A stretch of DNA of 64,000 nt from Deinococcus multiflagellatus (lineage in GTDB: Bacteria; Deinococcota; Deinococci; Deinococcales; Deinococcaceae): contig NZ_JAIQXV010000001.1 of NCBI RefSeq assembly GCF_020166415.1, positions 434,001 to 498,000 of the forward strand, given 5' to 3'. Below the pieces are notes generated by a model. The model had not been told where the DNA came from. It made no database searches and saw only the letters and a program-made list of their open reading frames with translations. Below, piece by piece: positions 12,703 to 24,564 of this stretch. Both the position numbers and the translations under genes were made by a program. Numbering within the stretch: position 1 is the first letter of the stretch; each line of letters begins with the position of its first letter.

Positions 12703-15700
12703 ATGAAAAAAATGGCGACCCTGCTAACGGTCGCGCTGGCTGCTCTAGCAGCGGCGCAAAGTGCCTTGCCGGCCAACACCGCGCGCGTGCATTACCAGCG
12801 TGCAGATGGCAACTATGCCGGCTGGGGCCTGCATGTGTGGGAGGACACCACGGCCACGGTGGAATGGACCAAACCGCTGACCCAGAGCGGCAAAGACGAC
12901 TGGGGCGCGTACTACGACATTCCCCTGAAGCCGGGCGCGCAGAAGGTGGGCTTTATCGTCCACAAGGGCGACGACAAGGACCCCGGCGCCGATCTGTGGT
13001 TTGACCTGAATAAGGGCCGCGAACTGTTCCTGAAATCTGGGAGTACGAACGTGGCCTACGCCAAGGGCGCGGCGCTAAACGTGGACGCCACAAAACAGCC
13101 TGTGGCGCAGGCGGCGCCTGCTACACCCTCTGCGCCCGCCGCTCCGGCCACCACAGCCGCCACTGGAAACACTCCCATTCCCCAGAATGTGCTGCGCGTG
13201 CGCTACGTGCGCCCCGACGGCAAGTACGACGGCTGGGGCCTGCATGTGTGGGAAGACACCACCGCCCAGGTGGAATGGGCCAAGCCGCTGGCCCCCACGG
13301 GCATGGACGCGGGCGGCGCCTACTGGGACGTGCCGCTGAAAGCTGGCGCCGCGAAGGTGGGCTTTATCGTGCACAAGGGCGACGAGAAGGACCCCGGTGC
13401 CGATATGTTCGCCGACCTCTCCAAGGGGCGTGAAGTGACGGTGACCAGTGGCAAGGCCGAGTTCGCCTACGGTGCCCCCGCCGCCCTGAGTGACCCGCCC
13501 GTGCCCGCCGGCTTTGCCCGCATCAATTACTTCCGCCCGGACGGCAAGTACGACGGCTGGGGCCTGCACGCCTGGGAAGACACCACGGCGGCGGTGGAGT
13601 GGAGCAAGCCGCTGGCCCAGACGGGCACCAACTCGTTTGGCGTGTACTGGGACGTGCCGATGAAAACCGACTGGAAGAAACTGGGCTTTATCGTGCACAA
13701 GGGCGACGAGAAAGACCCCGGCCCCGACATGACCCTGACCGCCGACAGGGGCAACCAGGCCTGGGTGGTCAGCGGTAAGCCCGAGGTGTACACCACCCGC
13801 CCTGATACCAGCGTGCGCCAGGTGGGCGACCTGATGCGGGCGCAGGCGATCATGCTGTCGCGCGACCTGATTGCTGTGAAGCCGGAACTGGTGCAGCCCG
13901 GCGCCTTCCTGACCCTGCATGCGGCGAAGGACGCGGGCCTGAAGCTGACGGCGGCGGGGGTGGACGGCGGCGACAGCCTGACCCTGGAACCCGTGGACGG
14001 CGGCCTGAACGCGGCCCTGAAGGCCAAAGCGCCCTATCTGGCCAACTACGCCCTGCTGCGCGTGCGGGCCGAGGACCGCGCCCGCATCCCCGAGGCCCTG
14101 CGCGGACAGCTGGCGGTCTCCAGCGTGCTGCCCGACGGCACGGTGCTGGACGCCACCGGCGTGCAGACCGCCTGGGCGCTGGACGATCTGTACACCTACA
14201 GCGGCCCGCTGGGCGTGACGTGGCAGGGCAGCGTGCCCACGGTGCGCCTGTGGGCCCCCACCGCGCAGGACGTGAAGCTGCGCCTGAGCACCTCGGGCAA
14301 TGCGGAAACCACCGTGCCCATGACCCGCGACGCGCAGGGCGTGTGGACCGCCAAGGGGACGGCTGCCTGGAAGGGCGCCCAGTACCGCTATGAGGTCAAG
14401 GTCTTTGCGCCCAGTACTGGCAAGATCGAAACGAACCTCGTGACTGACCCCTACTCGGTGGCCCTGACGCGCAACAGCACCCGCAGCGTCATGGTGGACC
14501 TGAACGACGCCGCCCAGAAGCCCCAGGGCTGGGACGCGCTGAAAAAGCCCGCGCTGCGCAGCGCGTCGGACCTCAGCTTCTACGAACTGCACCTGCGCGA
14601 CTTCAGCGCCGCCGATGCCAGCGTGCCGGCGGCCCAGCGCGGCACCTACCTCGCCTTTACCCTGCCCGGCAGTAACGGTAACAAGCACCTGAAAGCCCTG
14701 GCCGACGCAGGCCTGAAAGCGGTCCACCTGCTGCCCACCTTCGACATTGCCACCATCAACGAGGACAAGGGGCAGTGGAAGACCCCCGGCGACCTGAGCA
14801 GGTTTGCGCCCAACAGCGACGAGCAGCAAAAGGCCGTGAACGCCGTCAAGGACCAGGACGCCTACAACTGGGGCTACGACCCCTACCACTACATGGTCCC
14901 TGAAGGCAGCTACGCCGTGAACCCGGACCAGCGCACGCTGGAATACCGCCGCATGGTGGCGGCCCTGAACGGCATGGGCCTGCGCGTGGTGCAGGACGTG
15001 GTGTTCAACCACACAGCGTCCAGCGGGCAGGCGGAACGGTCGGTGCTGGACAAGATCGTGCCCGGGTACTACCACCGCCTGAACGTGAATGGCGCGGTAG
15101 AAAACTCGACCTGCTGCTCGAACACCGCCACCGAACACGCCATGATGCGCAAACTCATGGTGGACACCCTGGTGCTGATGGCCCGGGCCTACAAGGTGGA
15201 CGGTTTCCGCTTTGACCTGATGGGCCACCACATGGTGGCCGACCTGCAGGCCGCCCGCGCCGCGCTGGACGCCCTGACCCTGCAAAAAGACGGCGTGGAC
15301 GGCAAGAGCATCTATCTGTACGGCGAGGGCTGGGACTTTGGCGAGGTGGCCAGCAACGCCCGGGGCAAGAACGCCACGCAGCTCAACCTGTACGGCCTGG
15401 GCATTGGCACCTTCAATGACCGCCTGCGCGACGCGGTGCGCGGCGGCAACCCCTTCGGCGGCCTGCAGGAACAGGGCTTTGCCACGGGCGCGTTCGTGCT
15501 GCCCAACGGCCTGCCCGTGAATGCCGACAAGGCCAAGGCGCTGGCCCTGGCCGATCTGGTCCGCATTGGCCTGACCGGCAACCTGCGCGACTACCGCTTC
15601 ACGAACGCGGCGGGACAGACCGTGACGGGCGCCGACCTGAAATACGGCAGTGCCCCGGCCGGCTACGCCGCCAGCCCGCGCGAGGCGATCACCTATGTCA

Positions 15701-16410
15701 GCGCGCACGACAATCAGACGTTGTACGACGCCGTGCTGCTGAAAGCCCCGGCCAATGCCACCCCGGCGCAGCGCACCCGCATGCAGAACATCGCCAACAG
15801 CGTGGTGCTGCTGGGCCAGGGCCTGCCCTTCTCGTACGCGGGCGACGAGATCCTGCGCTCCAAGAGCTTTGACACCGACAGCTACAACAGCGGCGACTGG
15901 TTCAACACCCTGGACTACACCCGCGCCAGCAACGGCTTTGGCAAGGGCCTGCCCCCCGCCGAGAAGAACAGTGGCAACTGGGACCTGTACCGCCCGCTGC
16001 TGGGCAACGCGGCCCTGAAGCCGGGCTCCGCCGAGATCACCCGCGCCTTTGACCACTACCGCGAGATGCTGCGCGTGCGCTACTCCAGCAGCCTCTTCCG
16101 CATGGAAACGGGCGCCCAGGTGCAGCAGGGCCTGACCTTCCTGAACGTGGGCCCGAACCAGACCCCCGGCGTGATCGCCATGAAGCTCAGCGGCGCGGTG
16201 AGCCCGACCAACCCCTACCGCAACGTGGTGGTGGTGTTCAACGCCAGCGGCACCAGCGTCACCCTGACGGACGCGGCGCTGGCTGGCCTGAACCTCAGCC
16301 TGCACCCGGTGCTAGCGGCCAGCACCGACCCCGTGGTGAAAACCAGCAAGGCCAGCGGCACCAGCGTCACCGTGCCGGCCCTGACCACGGCGGTATTTGT
16401 GGGCAAGTAA
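12703..16410 (+). CDS. Secreted type I pullulanase with three CBM41 domains
   Basis: A 1235-residue GH13 enzyme that cuts alpha-1,6 branches in pullulan and starch. Signal peptide at residues 1-19. Three tandem CBM41 starch-binding domains follow (about 24-118, 163-255 and 264-360), each with the G-W-G-L-H-(V/A)-W-E-D-T-T core. A CBM48-like domain precedes the catalytic barrel. The pullulanase motif Y-N-W-G-Y-D-P is near residue 725, and V-V-F-N-H-T near 770. The nucleophile is Asp838 in F-R-F-D and the acid Glu875 in G-E-G-W. Three CBM41 copies is more than the usual one or two. Its promoter lies directly ahead and looks leaderless, and it is monocistronic. Confidence 0.93.
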   Translation: MKKMATLLTVALAALAAAQSALPANTARVHYQRADGNYAGWGLHVWEDTTATVEWTKPLTQSGKDDWGAYYDIPLKPGAQKVGFIVHKGDDKDPGADLWFDLNKGRELFLKSGSTNVAYAKGAALNVDATKQPVAQAAPATPSAPAAPATTAATGNTPIPQNVLRVRYVRPDGKYDGWGLHVWEDTTAQVEWAKPLAPTGMDAGGAYWDVPLKAGAAKVGFIVHKGDEKDPGADMFADLSKGREVTVTSGKAEFAYGAPAALSDPPVPAGFARINYFRPDGKYDGWGLHAWEDTTAAVEWSKPLAQTGTNSFGVYWDVPMKTDWKKLGFIVHKGDEKDPGPDMTLTADRGNQAWVVSGKPEVYTTRPDTSVRQVGDLMRAQAIMLSRDLIAVKPELVQPGAFLTLHAAKDAGLKLTAAGVDGGDSLTLEPVDGGLNAALKAKAPYLANYALLRVRAEDRARIPEALRGQLAVSSVLPDGTVLDATGVQTAWALDDLYTYSGPLGVTWQGSVPTVRLWAPTAQDVKLRLSTSGNAETTVPMTRDAQGVWTAKGTAAWKGAQYRYEVKVFAPSTGKIETNLVTDPYSVALTRNSTRSVMVDLNDAAQKPQGWDALKKPALRSASDLSFYELHLRDFSAADASVPAAQRGTYLAFTLPGSNGNKHLKALADAGLKAVHLLPTFDIATINEDKGQWKTPGDLSRFAPNSDEQQKAVNAVKDQDAYNWGYDPYHYMVPEGSYAVNPDQRTLEYRRMVAALNGMGLRVVQDVVFNHTASSGQAERSVLDKIVPGYYHRLNVNGAVENSTCCSNTATEHAMMRKLMVDTLVLMARAYKVDGFRFDLMGHHMVADLQAARAALDALTLQKDGVDGKSIYLYGEGWDFGEVASNARGKNATQLNLYGLGIGTFNDRLRDAVRGGNPFGGLQEQGFATGAFVLPNGLPVNADKAKALALADLVRIGLTGNLRDYRFTNAAGQTVTGADLKYGSAPAGYAASPREAITYVSAHDNQTLYDAVLLKAPANATPAQRTRMQNIANSVVLLGQGLPFSYAGDEILRSKSFDTDSYNSGDWFNTLDYTRASNGFGKGLPPAEKNSGNWDLYRPLLGNAALKPGSAEITRAFDHYREMLRVRYSSSLFRMETGAQVQQGLTFLNVGPNQTPGVIAMKLSGAVSPTNPYRNVVVVFNASGTSVTLTDAALAGLNLSLHPVLAASTDPVVKTSKASGTSVTVPALTTAVFVGK

Positions 16411-16420
16411 GCCGGAGTCG

Positions 16421-16454
16421 AAGGGGGCGGCCTCTCCAGACAGAGGCCACCCTT
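16421..16454. terminator. Bidirectional terminator hairpin
   Basis: Stem GGCCTCT/AGAGGCC with outer AAGGG/CCCTT pairs and a 6-nt loop, between the convergent pullulanase and TPR genes. It could serve both. Confidence 0.6.
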
Positions 16455-16464
16455 CATCTGTGGT

Positions 16465-16965
16465 TCAGGACGCGGGCTCGACCAGATCCCGGGCGTAGTT
16501 CGTCACCGAACGCTGGTAGCGCGGCAGGTGGCGGGCCAGGGCTTGCAGGGCCACCGCCAGGGCTTCGCGCTCGCGGCCCATCTCGGAGAGCGCCAGGGCC
16601 AGAAAGGCGTCCACGGCGCTGTCCAGGTGGTCCGGGCCTTCCGCACGTTCGGCACGCAGCAGCGCCAGGCTTTCAGGCGCCTGGCCCAGGTTGCGCAGCG
16701 AACTGGCGAGCTGAATTACCGCGCGGCGCCGCCGTTCGCCGGTCAGGCCCAGGCTCAGGGCGCGGCGGTACAGGGGCACGGCCCGGTCGGAATGCCCGGT
16801 GGAATCAAAGGCGGCGGCCTGCTCGAACGCGGCCACGGCGCTCTCAGACGGCAATTCGCGCAGCAGCTCGGCCATCTGGGCCAGAAAGTCGGCCTCGTCC
16901 AGCCCATCCAGCGCGCGCCACAGGGCGGCCAGGCGAACTTCCCAGGCGTTGGTGGGTGGGGTCAT
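16465..16965 (-). CDS. Tetratricopeptide (TPR_5-type) protein
   Basis: A 166-residue all-helical protein with TPR-like repeats, for example A-F-E-Q-A-A-A-F-D-S-T-G-H-S-D-R-A-V at about 42-60 and Q-L-A-S-S-L-R-N-L-G-Q-A-P-E-S-L at 85-100. This is the compact TPR_5 arrangement and probably mediates protein contacts in the cytoplasm. The partner is unknown. ATG at 16965 has TATGGT 7 nt ahead (16973-16978, minus strand), so the start is leaderless; the frame further upstream is not used. Divergent from the nucleoside hydrolase, whose -10 lies 62 bp away. Confidence 0.75.
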   Translation of the reverse strand: MTPPTNAWEVRLAALWRALDGLDEADFLAQMAELLRELPSESAVAAFEQAAAFDSTGHSDRAVPLYRRALSLGLTGERRRRAVIQLASSLRNLGQAPESLALLRAERAEGPDHLDSAVDAFLALALSEMGREREALAVALQALARHLPRYQRSVTNYARDLVEPAS

Positions 16966-17053
16966 GCCCTCCACCATAGGGAGGCGGCGCGGCCCCCACA
17001 TCGGCCGGATGGCGCAGACGGGCGGACGCCGGCTTTTCGCTATGCTGCCCCCC

Positions 17054-18004
17054 ATGACCCGCGTTCCCCTTCCCGTGATTCTGGACGGCGACCCTGGCCT
17101 GGACGACGCCGTGGCGTGGCTGCTGGCCCTGGCCAGCCCCGAAGACGCCGAGGTGCTGGGCGTGACCACCGTGCACGGCAACGTGGGCCTGGACCTGACC
17201 ACCCGCAACGCGGGCGTGGTGCTGGCCCTGGCAGGCGAGGCGGGTGCCGGGGCGCGCGTCTACCCTGGCGCCGACCGGCCCCTGGTGGTGCCAGCGGTCA
17301 CTGCCGCCGCCGTTCATGGCGACACTGGCCTGCCCGCCGAGAACCTGCCCGAGCCCGCGCGTCCCCCGGAGGCCGAGCACGCTGCCCTGTTCATCATCCG
17401 CACGGTGCGCGAGCGCCCCGGCGAGGTCACGCTGGTGCCCACCGGCCCGCTGAGCAACGTGGCCCTGGCCCTGCGACTGGCGCCGGACATCGCGCCCCTG
17501 ATCCGCGAGATCGTCTGGATGGGCGGCAGCACCGCGCAGGGCAACCGCACCCCCGCCGCCGAATTCAACGCCCTGGCCGACCCCCACGCGGCGCAGATCG
17601 TCTTTCAGGCCGGCGTGCCGCTGAAGATGGTAGGCCTGAACGCCACCATGCAGTGTATTGCCACGCCAGACCGTGTGGCCGCGCTGCGGGCCCTGGGCAA
17701 CCGCGCCGGGGCGGTGTGCGCCGAACTGCTGACCTTCTACGCCGGGGTGTACCAGCGCCGCTACGGCATGAACGGCGGCGCCCTGCACGACCCGCTGGCG
17801 GTGGCGGCGGCCCTGCGCCCAGAACTGCTGGACTGGCAATCCATGAACGTACAGATTGAAACCCAGGCCGGCCTGAACCTGGGCCGGACCGTGTGCGACC
17901 TGTACGGCGTGACGGATGAGCCCGCCAACGCCCAGGTGGCGATGGGCGTGCGCGATGAGGCGTTTTTCGGGTGGCTGCTGGAGCGAATCGGGCGTCTGGG
18001 GTAA
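17054..18004 (+). CDS. Inosine-uridine preferring nucleoside hydrolase
   Basis: A 316-residue enzyme that splits N-glycosidic bonds of ribonucleosides for base salvage. The calcium/ribose-binding signature D-G-D-P-G-L-D-D-A is at residues 10-18. The conserved V-P-T-G-P-L-S-N-V-A block is near 130 and a final H-D-P-L near 240 supplies the last metal ligand. TATGCT at 17041-17046 is 7 nt before the ATG, so the start is leaderless. An in-frame extension upstream overlaps the divergent gene and is not used. Confidence 0.92.
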   Translation: MTRVPLPVILDGDPGLDDAVAWLLALASPEDAEVLGVTTVHGNVGLDLTTRNAGVVLALAGEAGAGARVYPGADRPLVVPAVTAAAVHGDTGLPAENLPEPARPPEAEHAALFIIRTVRERPGEVTLVPTGPLSNVALALRLAPDIAPLIREIVWMGGSTAQGNRTPAAEFNALADPHAAQIVFQAGVPLKMVGLNATMQCIATPDRVAALRALGNRAGAVCAELLTFYAGVYQRRYGMNGGALHDPLAVAAALRPELLDWQSMNVQIETQAGLNLGRTVCDLYGVTDEPANAQVAMGVRDEAFFGWLLERIGRLG

Positions 18005-18046
18005 GGAGGCGGGCAGCGGTACACAGGGAGCGGTTTGCCTGCCTCC
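18005..18046. terminator. Bidirectional hairpin between convergent genes
   Basis: 11-bp inverted repeat with one mismatch (18005-18015 with 18036-18046) and a 20-nt loop, between the nucleoside hydrolase and JAMM peptidase stops. Confidence 0.45.
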
Positions 18047-18059
18047 TGCGCACCGCTGC

Positions 18060-18455
18060 CTACTCCTCCACCCCCACCTCTTCCCCCCCCGGCAGCAGGT
18101 ACGCCCGGAGCGTGCCGGTGCTGAGATCCGCAATCAGGTAGGGCACCGGATAGGCGGCCAGCGCCTGATCGGTGGCGCTGGGCCCGGCCGGACCGCGCGG
18201 GTGGCTGTGATACAGGGCCACAAGGTCCAGCCCCTCGGCCTGCATGGCCCGCCACGCCCGCAGCAGGTGGCCGGGATCTGCCAGATACGCGCGCTCCGGC
18301 GCCGGGTCAATATTGGGCAGTGGATACAGCGTCTGCGCCGCCCAGGTCTCCCCCTCCTGCCGTCCCCCCAGCACGCCCACACACTCACGCGGCGCCTCCG
18401 CGCGGGCATGCCGCCACACCTCACGGCGCAGCACCTCCGGCAGCAGCAAGCGCAT
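18060..18455 (-). CDS. JAMM/Mov34-family zinc metallopeptidase (M67)
   Basis: A 131-residue single-domain JAMM protein. The zinc site is visible as E-C-V-G-V-L-G-G near residue 24 and the H-S-H-P ... S-A-T-D signature near 82-95. Bacterial members remove C-terminal residues from ubiquitin-like sulfur carriers (ThiS/MoaD type) or cut isopeptide bonds. No sulfur-carrier gene lies beside it here, so the substrate is unknown. The ATG at 18455 has CATAAT 7 nt ahead on the minus strand, supporting this start over longer forms. Confidence 0.85.
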   Translation of the reverse strand: MRLLLPEVLRREVWRHARAEAPRECVGVLGGRQEGETWAAQTLYPLPNIDPAPERAYLADPGHLLRAWRAMQAEGLDLVALYHSHPRGPAGPSATDQALAAYPVPYLIADLSTGTLRAYLLPGGEEVGVEE

Positions 18456-18726
18456 ACCCCGCATTATGCCCCCCAGCACGAAAGAAATGGACGGGGCTAG
18501 AAGGCCCACCCCCATCTCGCACTTGTCTTGATCTCTTCAAAAGTAAAACCTTCTAGGCAGCGCCAAGTTCCTTTGCCCCACCACCGCCCAGGTCCAGACG
18601 AGGCCGTCGTGCGCGAAGCGCGCGGGCCATTGCGCGTCACCAGCGGATGGCGTCGAAGCCGGACACGTTAACGGATAGAGCGAACCCGCCAACCCCAGTA
18701 GAAACTCTTGCCCAGTGCGAACGTCG

Positions 18727-18769
18727 CTCCCCCCTGCCCCTCTGGGGTAGGGGGGCTGGGGGGGTGGGG
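18727..18769. repeat. G/C-block palindromic repeat, copy B
   Basis: Same layout as 6424-6461 and 47761-47800. It lies in the 405-bp gap between the JAMM peptidase and ftsK genes, which holds nothing else I can support except the ftsK -10. Confidence 0.5.
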
Positions 18770-18847
18770 CCACCCAGGAAGCGCCACCTCACAACCCAAC
18801 CCCCCGAAACACCGTCCTGGCCGCCAAGCACACCCCCCCATTTGAGC

Positions 18848-18853
18848 TACACT
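18848..18853 (+). promoter_or_regulatory. -10 hexamer of ftsK (leaderless)
   Basis: TACACT ends 7 nt before the ftsK ATG. No ribosome site lies in between. No good -35 is visible. Confidence 0.55.
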
Positions 18854-18860
18854 GCCCCCT

Positions 18861-22136
<3,276 letters not shown>

Positions 22137-22775
22137 GTGGGCAAATGAGTGGGCAAAGCGGGCAGCGCACGTCGGCTTGGCGCCTGCGCTCTCCAGCACG
22201 TTGCCTGAAGTGCCAGCGTACAGCCAAGCGGACCATGACTCGCTGCGGGGTCCGCTCAAGCTGGGCGAGGCGAAAAGGCCTCTGTTGAATGCAACACCTG
22301 CCTGCGCTGTGCTGCGCTGATCCACGCGTGCCTGTTCCTCTCCCCTTTCAGGGCAGGCCGTCACCTCATGGGCTTCCTCCACCGCGTTGTTCTGGTGCTC
22401 GCGCTCTCCAGCTTGAGCCGGTCCCGCTGGAGGAATAGAGGACGACGGGTGAGCAGGTGAGGTCATCAGCCCCCAACCACGCCCAAGTGACTGAACAGCT
22501 AGGACGGAACCTCTTCGGGCGCGCTCCGTCGCCCCGCTGACAGCAGCTATTTCTCTGCCGCCGCACCTGCGTCTCGCTCCTCCCCCACCGTCCTCCCCTC
22601 TGAATCCTCAACAAATTCTTCAGGTCATGAATTCAATATGAGATTGACCATAACAGCCCTGTCTTTTTCATTTACATCTCTTGTCTCAATTCTTCCAAAA
22701 GTTGCTTTTACAGGCGCCTTGGTGAAGATTAGGGGCCGGATCAGCAGTTCAATATTTCTTTTCGAGGTGATGTCC
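22137..22775. other. Intergenic region, AT-rich near its right end
   Basis: About 640 bp without a supported gene. 22620-22775 is clearly AT-rich and contains TTGACC at 22644-22649, a possible -35 for the fasciclin gene, but no convincing -10 at the right spacing. The preceding 480 bp contain no motif I recognise. Confidence 0.5.
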
Positions 22776-24467
22776 ATGAAGAAGCAGACCAGCTTTGTCA
22801 CGCTCAGCCTGATGCTTGCCACGCCCGCCCTTGCCGGCGGCGCTGGTGCGCCCGTTGCCGCTCCTGCCAGTGGGCCCTGCCGCAGCATTGCGCAGATCGT
22901 CATGAGCGACCCCAACTTCAGCACGCTGGCGACCGCCGTGGAGGCCGCTGGCCTGAGCCAGACCCTGATGGGCGGGCAGTACACGGTGTTTGCCCCCACC
23001 AACGCGGCGTTCGCCAAGCTGCCCAGCGACACGCTGGCCATGGTGCTGAACGACGCCACCATGCTGCGCAACATCCTGCTGTACCACGTTGTGGCCGGCA
23101 AGGTGAGCGCCAAGCAGGTGATGGGCATGTCCTCGGGCAAGACCCTGCAGGGTTCCAGCTTCCTGGTGACCAAGATGGGCAACAAGGTGATGATTGACAA
23201 CGCCACCGTCACCCGCGCGGATGTCGCCGCGTGCAACGGTGTGGTGCACGTGATTGACACCGTGCTGATGCCCGCCTTGGACACTGCGATGACCCCGGCC
23301 CCCGCGCCGGCCCCAGCCGCCACCGTGACCACGCCTGCCCCAGCCCCTGCACCTGCGGCCACAGCACCGGCCACCACGGCGCCAGCCGCTGTCGACGTGC
23401 TGCGTATTCCGGCCACCCCGGTGAGCGTGGGCACCACCACCACGACCAATACGACGACCAACACCACGACCACGACCACCACCACAACGACCACCGATAC
23501 CAGCGCGACCACCGCCACCACTGAGGTTTCCACCAACACCCTGTACGACCTGATTTCCAATGATGAGCGCTTCACCACCCTGCGCGACCTGCTGAGCGAC
23601 GCCGAACTGACCGACCTGCTGATCAGCAACGAATACACGGTCTTTGCTCCCACCAACGAGGCCTTTGAGGCGGTGGACCCCGACACCCTGGCCCTGATTG
23701 CCAGCGACCCGGAGACCCTGAAGGCCGTGCTGCTGTACCACGTGGTCGGTGGCCGCGTGGCCGGCGCCCAGCTGACCCAGGCCGGACAGCTGCGCAGCGA
23801 GCAGGGCGCCAGCCTGGACGTCACCCTGAACGGCACGGACTCCATGATTGGCGACGCCATGGTGACCACCACGCCCATCCAGGCCAGCAACGGCTTCATT
23901 TACCCCATCAGCGCGGTCCTGCTGCCCCCCGATCTGGTGCTGCCCCAGCCCCCCACGGGCGACGCGACCACGACCGACACCACCGCCACGACCAGCACGA
24001 CGGCGACCACCACCATCACGCTGGCCCCGGCCCAAAACGGCGCCAACCTGCTGGAAGTGCTGAGCCAGCCCCAGTTCAGCACCCTGCTGAGCCTCATCCA
24101 GCGCGCCAACCTGCTGCCCAGCCTCACGGCGGCCGACGTGACCATCTTCGCCCCCACCAACGACGCCTTTGCCAAGGTGCCCCAGGCCACGCTGGACATG
24201 CTGCTGGCCGATCCCGCCAAGCTGGCCCAGGTGCTGCAGTACCACGTGGTCACCGGCCGCGTGGTGGACCAGGGCCTGAACGTGGCGCAGCTGCGCTCGG
24301 TGGAGGGCAGCTCCATTGACCTCATGATGGAAACGGGCGGCGGCCTGCGCGCTGGCGTACGCAGCGGTGACACCATCACGGGCGGGATGGTCAGCACCCG
24401 CGCCGATGCCGGCACCAGCGTGGTCTACGCCATCGACACCGTGCTCATCCCCCCCACCCTGCGCTAA
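22776..24467 (+). CDS. Secreted protein with three fasciclin domains
   Basis: A 563-residue exported adhesion-type protein. Signal peptide at residues 1-20. Three FAS1 domains lie at about 35-168, 253-388 and 422-563. Each has the Y-T-V-F-A-P-T-N-(A/E)-A-F box (T-I-F-A-P-T-N-D-A-F in the third) and a closing (I/Y)-D-T-V-L-(M/I)-P type strand. Linkers are low-complexity: Pro/Ala-rich after domain 1, then a stretch of almost pure threonine (about residues 208-235), likely extended and surface-exposed. FAS1 proteins act in cell-surface adhesion. The ATG at 22776 with GAGGTGAT ahead fits the signal peptide. A strong terminator follows. Confidence 0.92.
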   Translation: MKKQTSFVTLSLMLATPALAGGAGAPVAAPASGPCRSIAQIVMSDPNFSTLATAVEAAGLSQTLMGGQYTVFAPTNAAFAKLPSDTLAMVLNDATMLRNILLYHVVAGKVSAKQVMGMSSGKTLQGSSFLVTKMGNKVMIDNATVTRADVAACNGVVHVIDTVLMPALDTAMTPAPAPAPAATVTTPAPAPAPAATAPATTAPAAVDVLRIPATPVSVGTTTTTNTTTNTTTTTTTTTTTDTSATTATTEVSTNTLYDLISNDERFTTLRDLLSDAELTDLLISNEYTVFAPTNEAFEAVDPDTLALIASDPETLKAVLLYHVVGGRVAGAQLTQAGQLRSEQGASLDVTLNGTDSMIGDAMVTTTPIQASNGFIYPISAVLLPPDLVLPQPPTGDATTTDTTATTSTTATTTITLAPAQNGANLLEVLSQPQFSTLLSLIQRANLLPSLTAADVTIFAPTNDAFAKVPQATLDMLLADPAKLAQVLQYHVVTGRVVDQGLNVAQLRSVEGSSIDLMMETGGGLRAGVRSGDTITGGMVSTRADAGTSVVYAIDTVLIPPTLR

Positions 24468-24485
24468 GACCTACCCTTCACACTG

Positions 24486-24512
24486 GCCCCGCCTCCTCTG
24501 GCGGGGCTTTTT
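24486..24512 (+). terminator. Terminator of the fasciclin gene
   Basis: Perfect 8-bp GCCCCGCC/GGCGGGGC stem, 6-nt loop, T5. It ends 10 nt before the target duplication of the transposon at 24531. Confidence 0.9.
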
Positions 24513-24521
24513 GATGGATAG

Positions 24522-24530
24522 GGTGAAGCC
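24522..24530. repeat. Target-site duplication, left copy (GGTGAAGCC)
   Basis: Nine bases identical to 29340-29348, directly outside the left end of the 24531-29339 element. Confidence 0.8.
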
Positions 24531-24564
24531 GAGACTTCGCCGTTCGCGTTGCACGGCTATGAGG
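24531..24564. repeat. Left terminal inverted repeat of the 4.8-kb element
   Basis: Starts GAGACTTCGCCGTTCGCGTT and ends just outside the transposase stop codon. 30 of 34 bases pair with the right end. Confidence 0.8.

Noticed and set aside
13075..16305. Long open frame antisense to the pullulanase
   Set aside because: Same mirror effect; the plus strand carries a full signal peptide, CBM41 and GH13 motifs.
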